A DNA stretch of 5,594 bases from Chloroflexota bacterium (GTDB lineage: Bacteria > Chloroflexota > FW602-bin22 > JAMCYS01), in contig JAJZQK010000276.1 of NCBI GenBank assembly GCA_021847625.1, positions 1-5,594 on the forward strand, read 5' to 3'. The notes under the pieces are model-generated. The model had not been told where the DNA came from. It was given only the letters and a program-made list of their open reading frames with translations, and ran no database searches. Shown piece after piece: positions 5,575-5,594 of this stretch (within the stretch, counting starts at the first letter, position 1; each line of letters opens with the position of its first letter). A program made the translations under genes and the position numbers.

Positions 5575-5594
5575 GCCGAGGGGCCAGATGGAGC

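Larger units (their letters stand above)
5336..5594. other. Gene-free region carrying hairpin repeats
   Basis: I see no credible gene here on either strand. Short open frames across it are translations of the hairpin repeats. Bases 5336-5434 hold nothing recognisable. Bases 5435-5574 hold three copies of a short palindromic repeat, listed separately. The region lies upstream of the minus-strand unit; what follows beyond 5594 is unknown. Confidence 0.6.

Overview
The window is a GC-rich stretch (roughly 60% G+C by eye) from a bacterial chromosome. It has housekeeping gene content (tatC, tsaD) and no phage or plasmid genes. A DUF1847 protein, a hemerythrin-like protein and a large membrane protein with a PPM-phosphatase-like domain together suggest an anaerobe or facultative anaerobe. 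Chloroflexota (Dehalococcoidia-like) is my best guess, but this is an inference from gene content and not a firm placement.

Layout. (1) Positions 1-329, plus strand: the C-terminal 108 residues of TatC, the Tat translocase core subunit, cut by the window edge. (2) 355-1011, plus strand: a complete cysteine-rich DUF1847 protein starting at TTG, 25 bp after tatC and probably co-transcribed with it. (3) 1012-1184: a convergent intergenic gap with two stem-loops, the second resembling a terminator. (4) 1185-1739, minus strand: a hemerythrin-type HHE protein with a strong Shine-Dalgarno. (5) 1740-1965: a regulatory gap with a perfect GTGA-N6-TCAC dyad of Crp/Fnr type, placed about -42 from a plausible -10 box, next to a second inverted repeat. 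(6) 1966-3048, minus strand: tsaD (tRNA t6A synthesis), starting at GTG. (7) 3045-5189, minus strand: a roughly 714-residue protein with a degenerate PP2C-like domain, an acidic linker, one membrane helix, a helical stalk and a beta-propeller-like domain. Its stop overlaps the tsaD start by four bases (GTGA). (8) 5190-5335: a leader of about 110 nt rich in small palindromes, behind a good sigma-70-type promoter. (9) 5336-5594: no gene, but three copies of a short hairpin repeat, two direct and one inverted.

How the parts work together. The minus-strand unit reads promoter, pseudophosphatase/propeller protein, tsaD, so tsaD translation is probably coupled to that of the membrane protein. The hemerythrin gene lies downstream of tsaD but has its own apparent activator-dependent promoter, which would suit an oxygen- or NO-responsive diiron protein. 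The least described items are the dead-looking PPM/propeller membrane protein coupled to tsaD, the putative Crp/Fnr-controlled hemerythrin promoter, and the hairpin repeat family with compensatory stem changes. None of these proves a new system.
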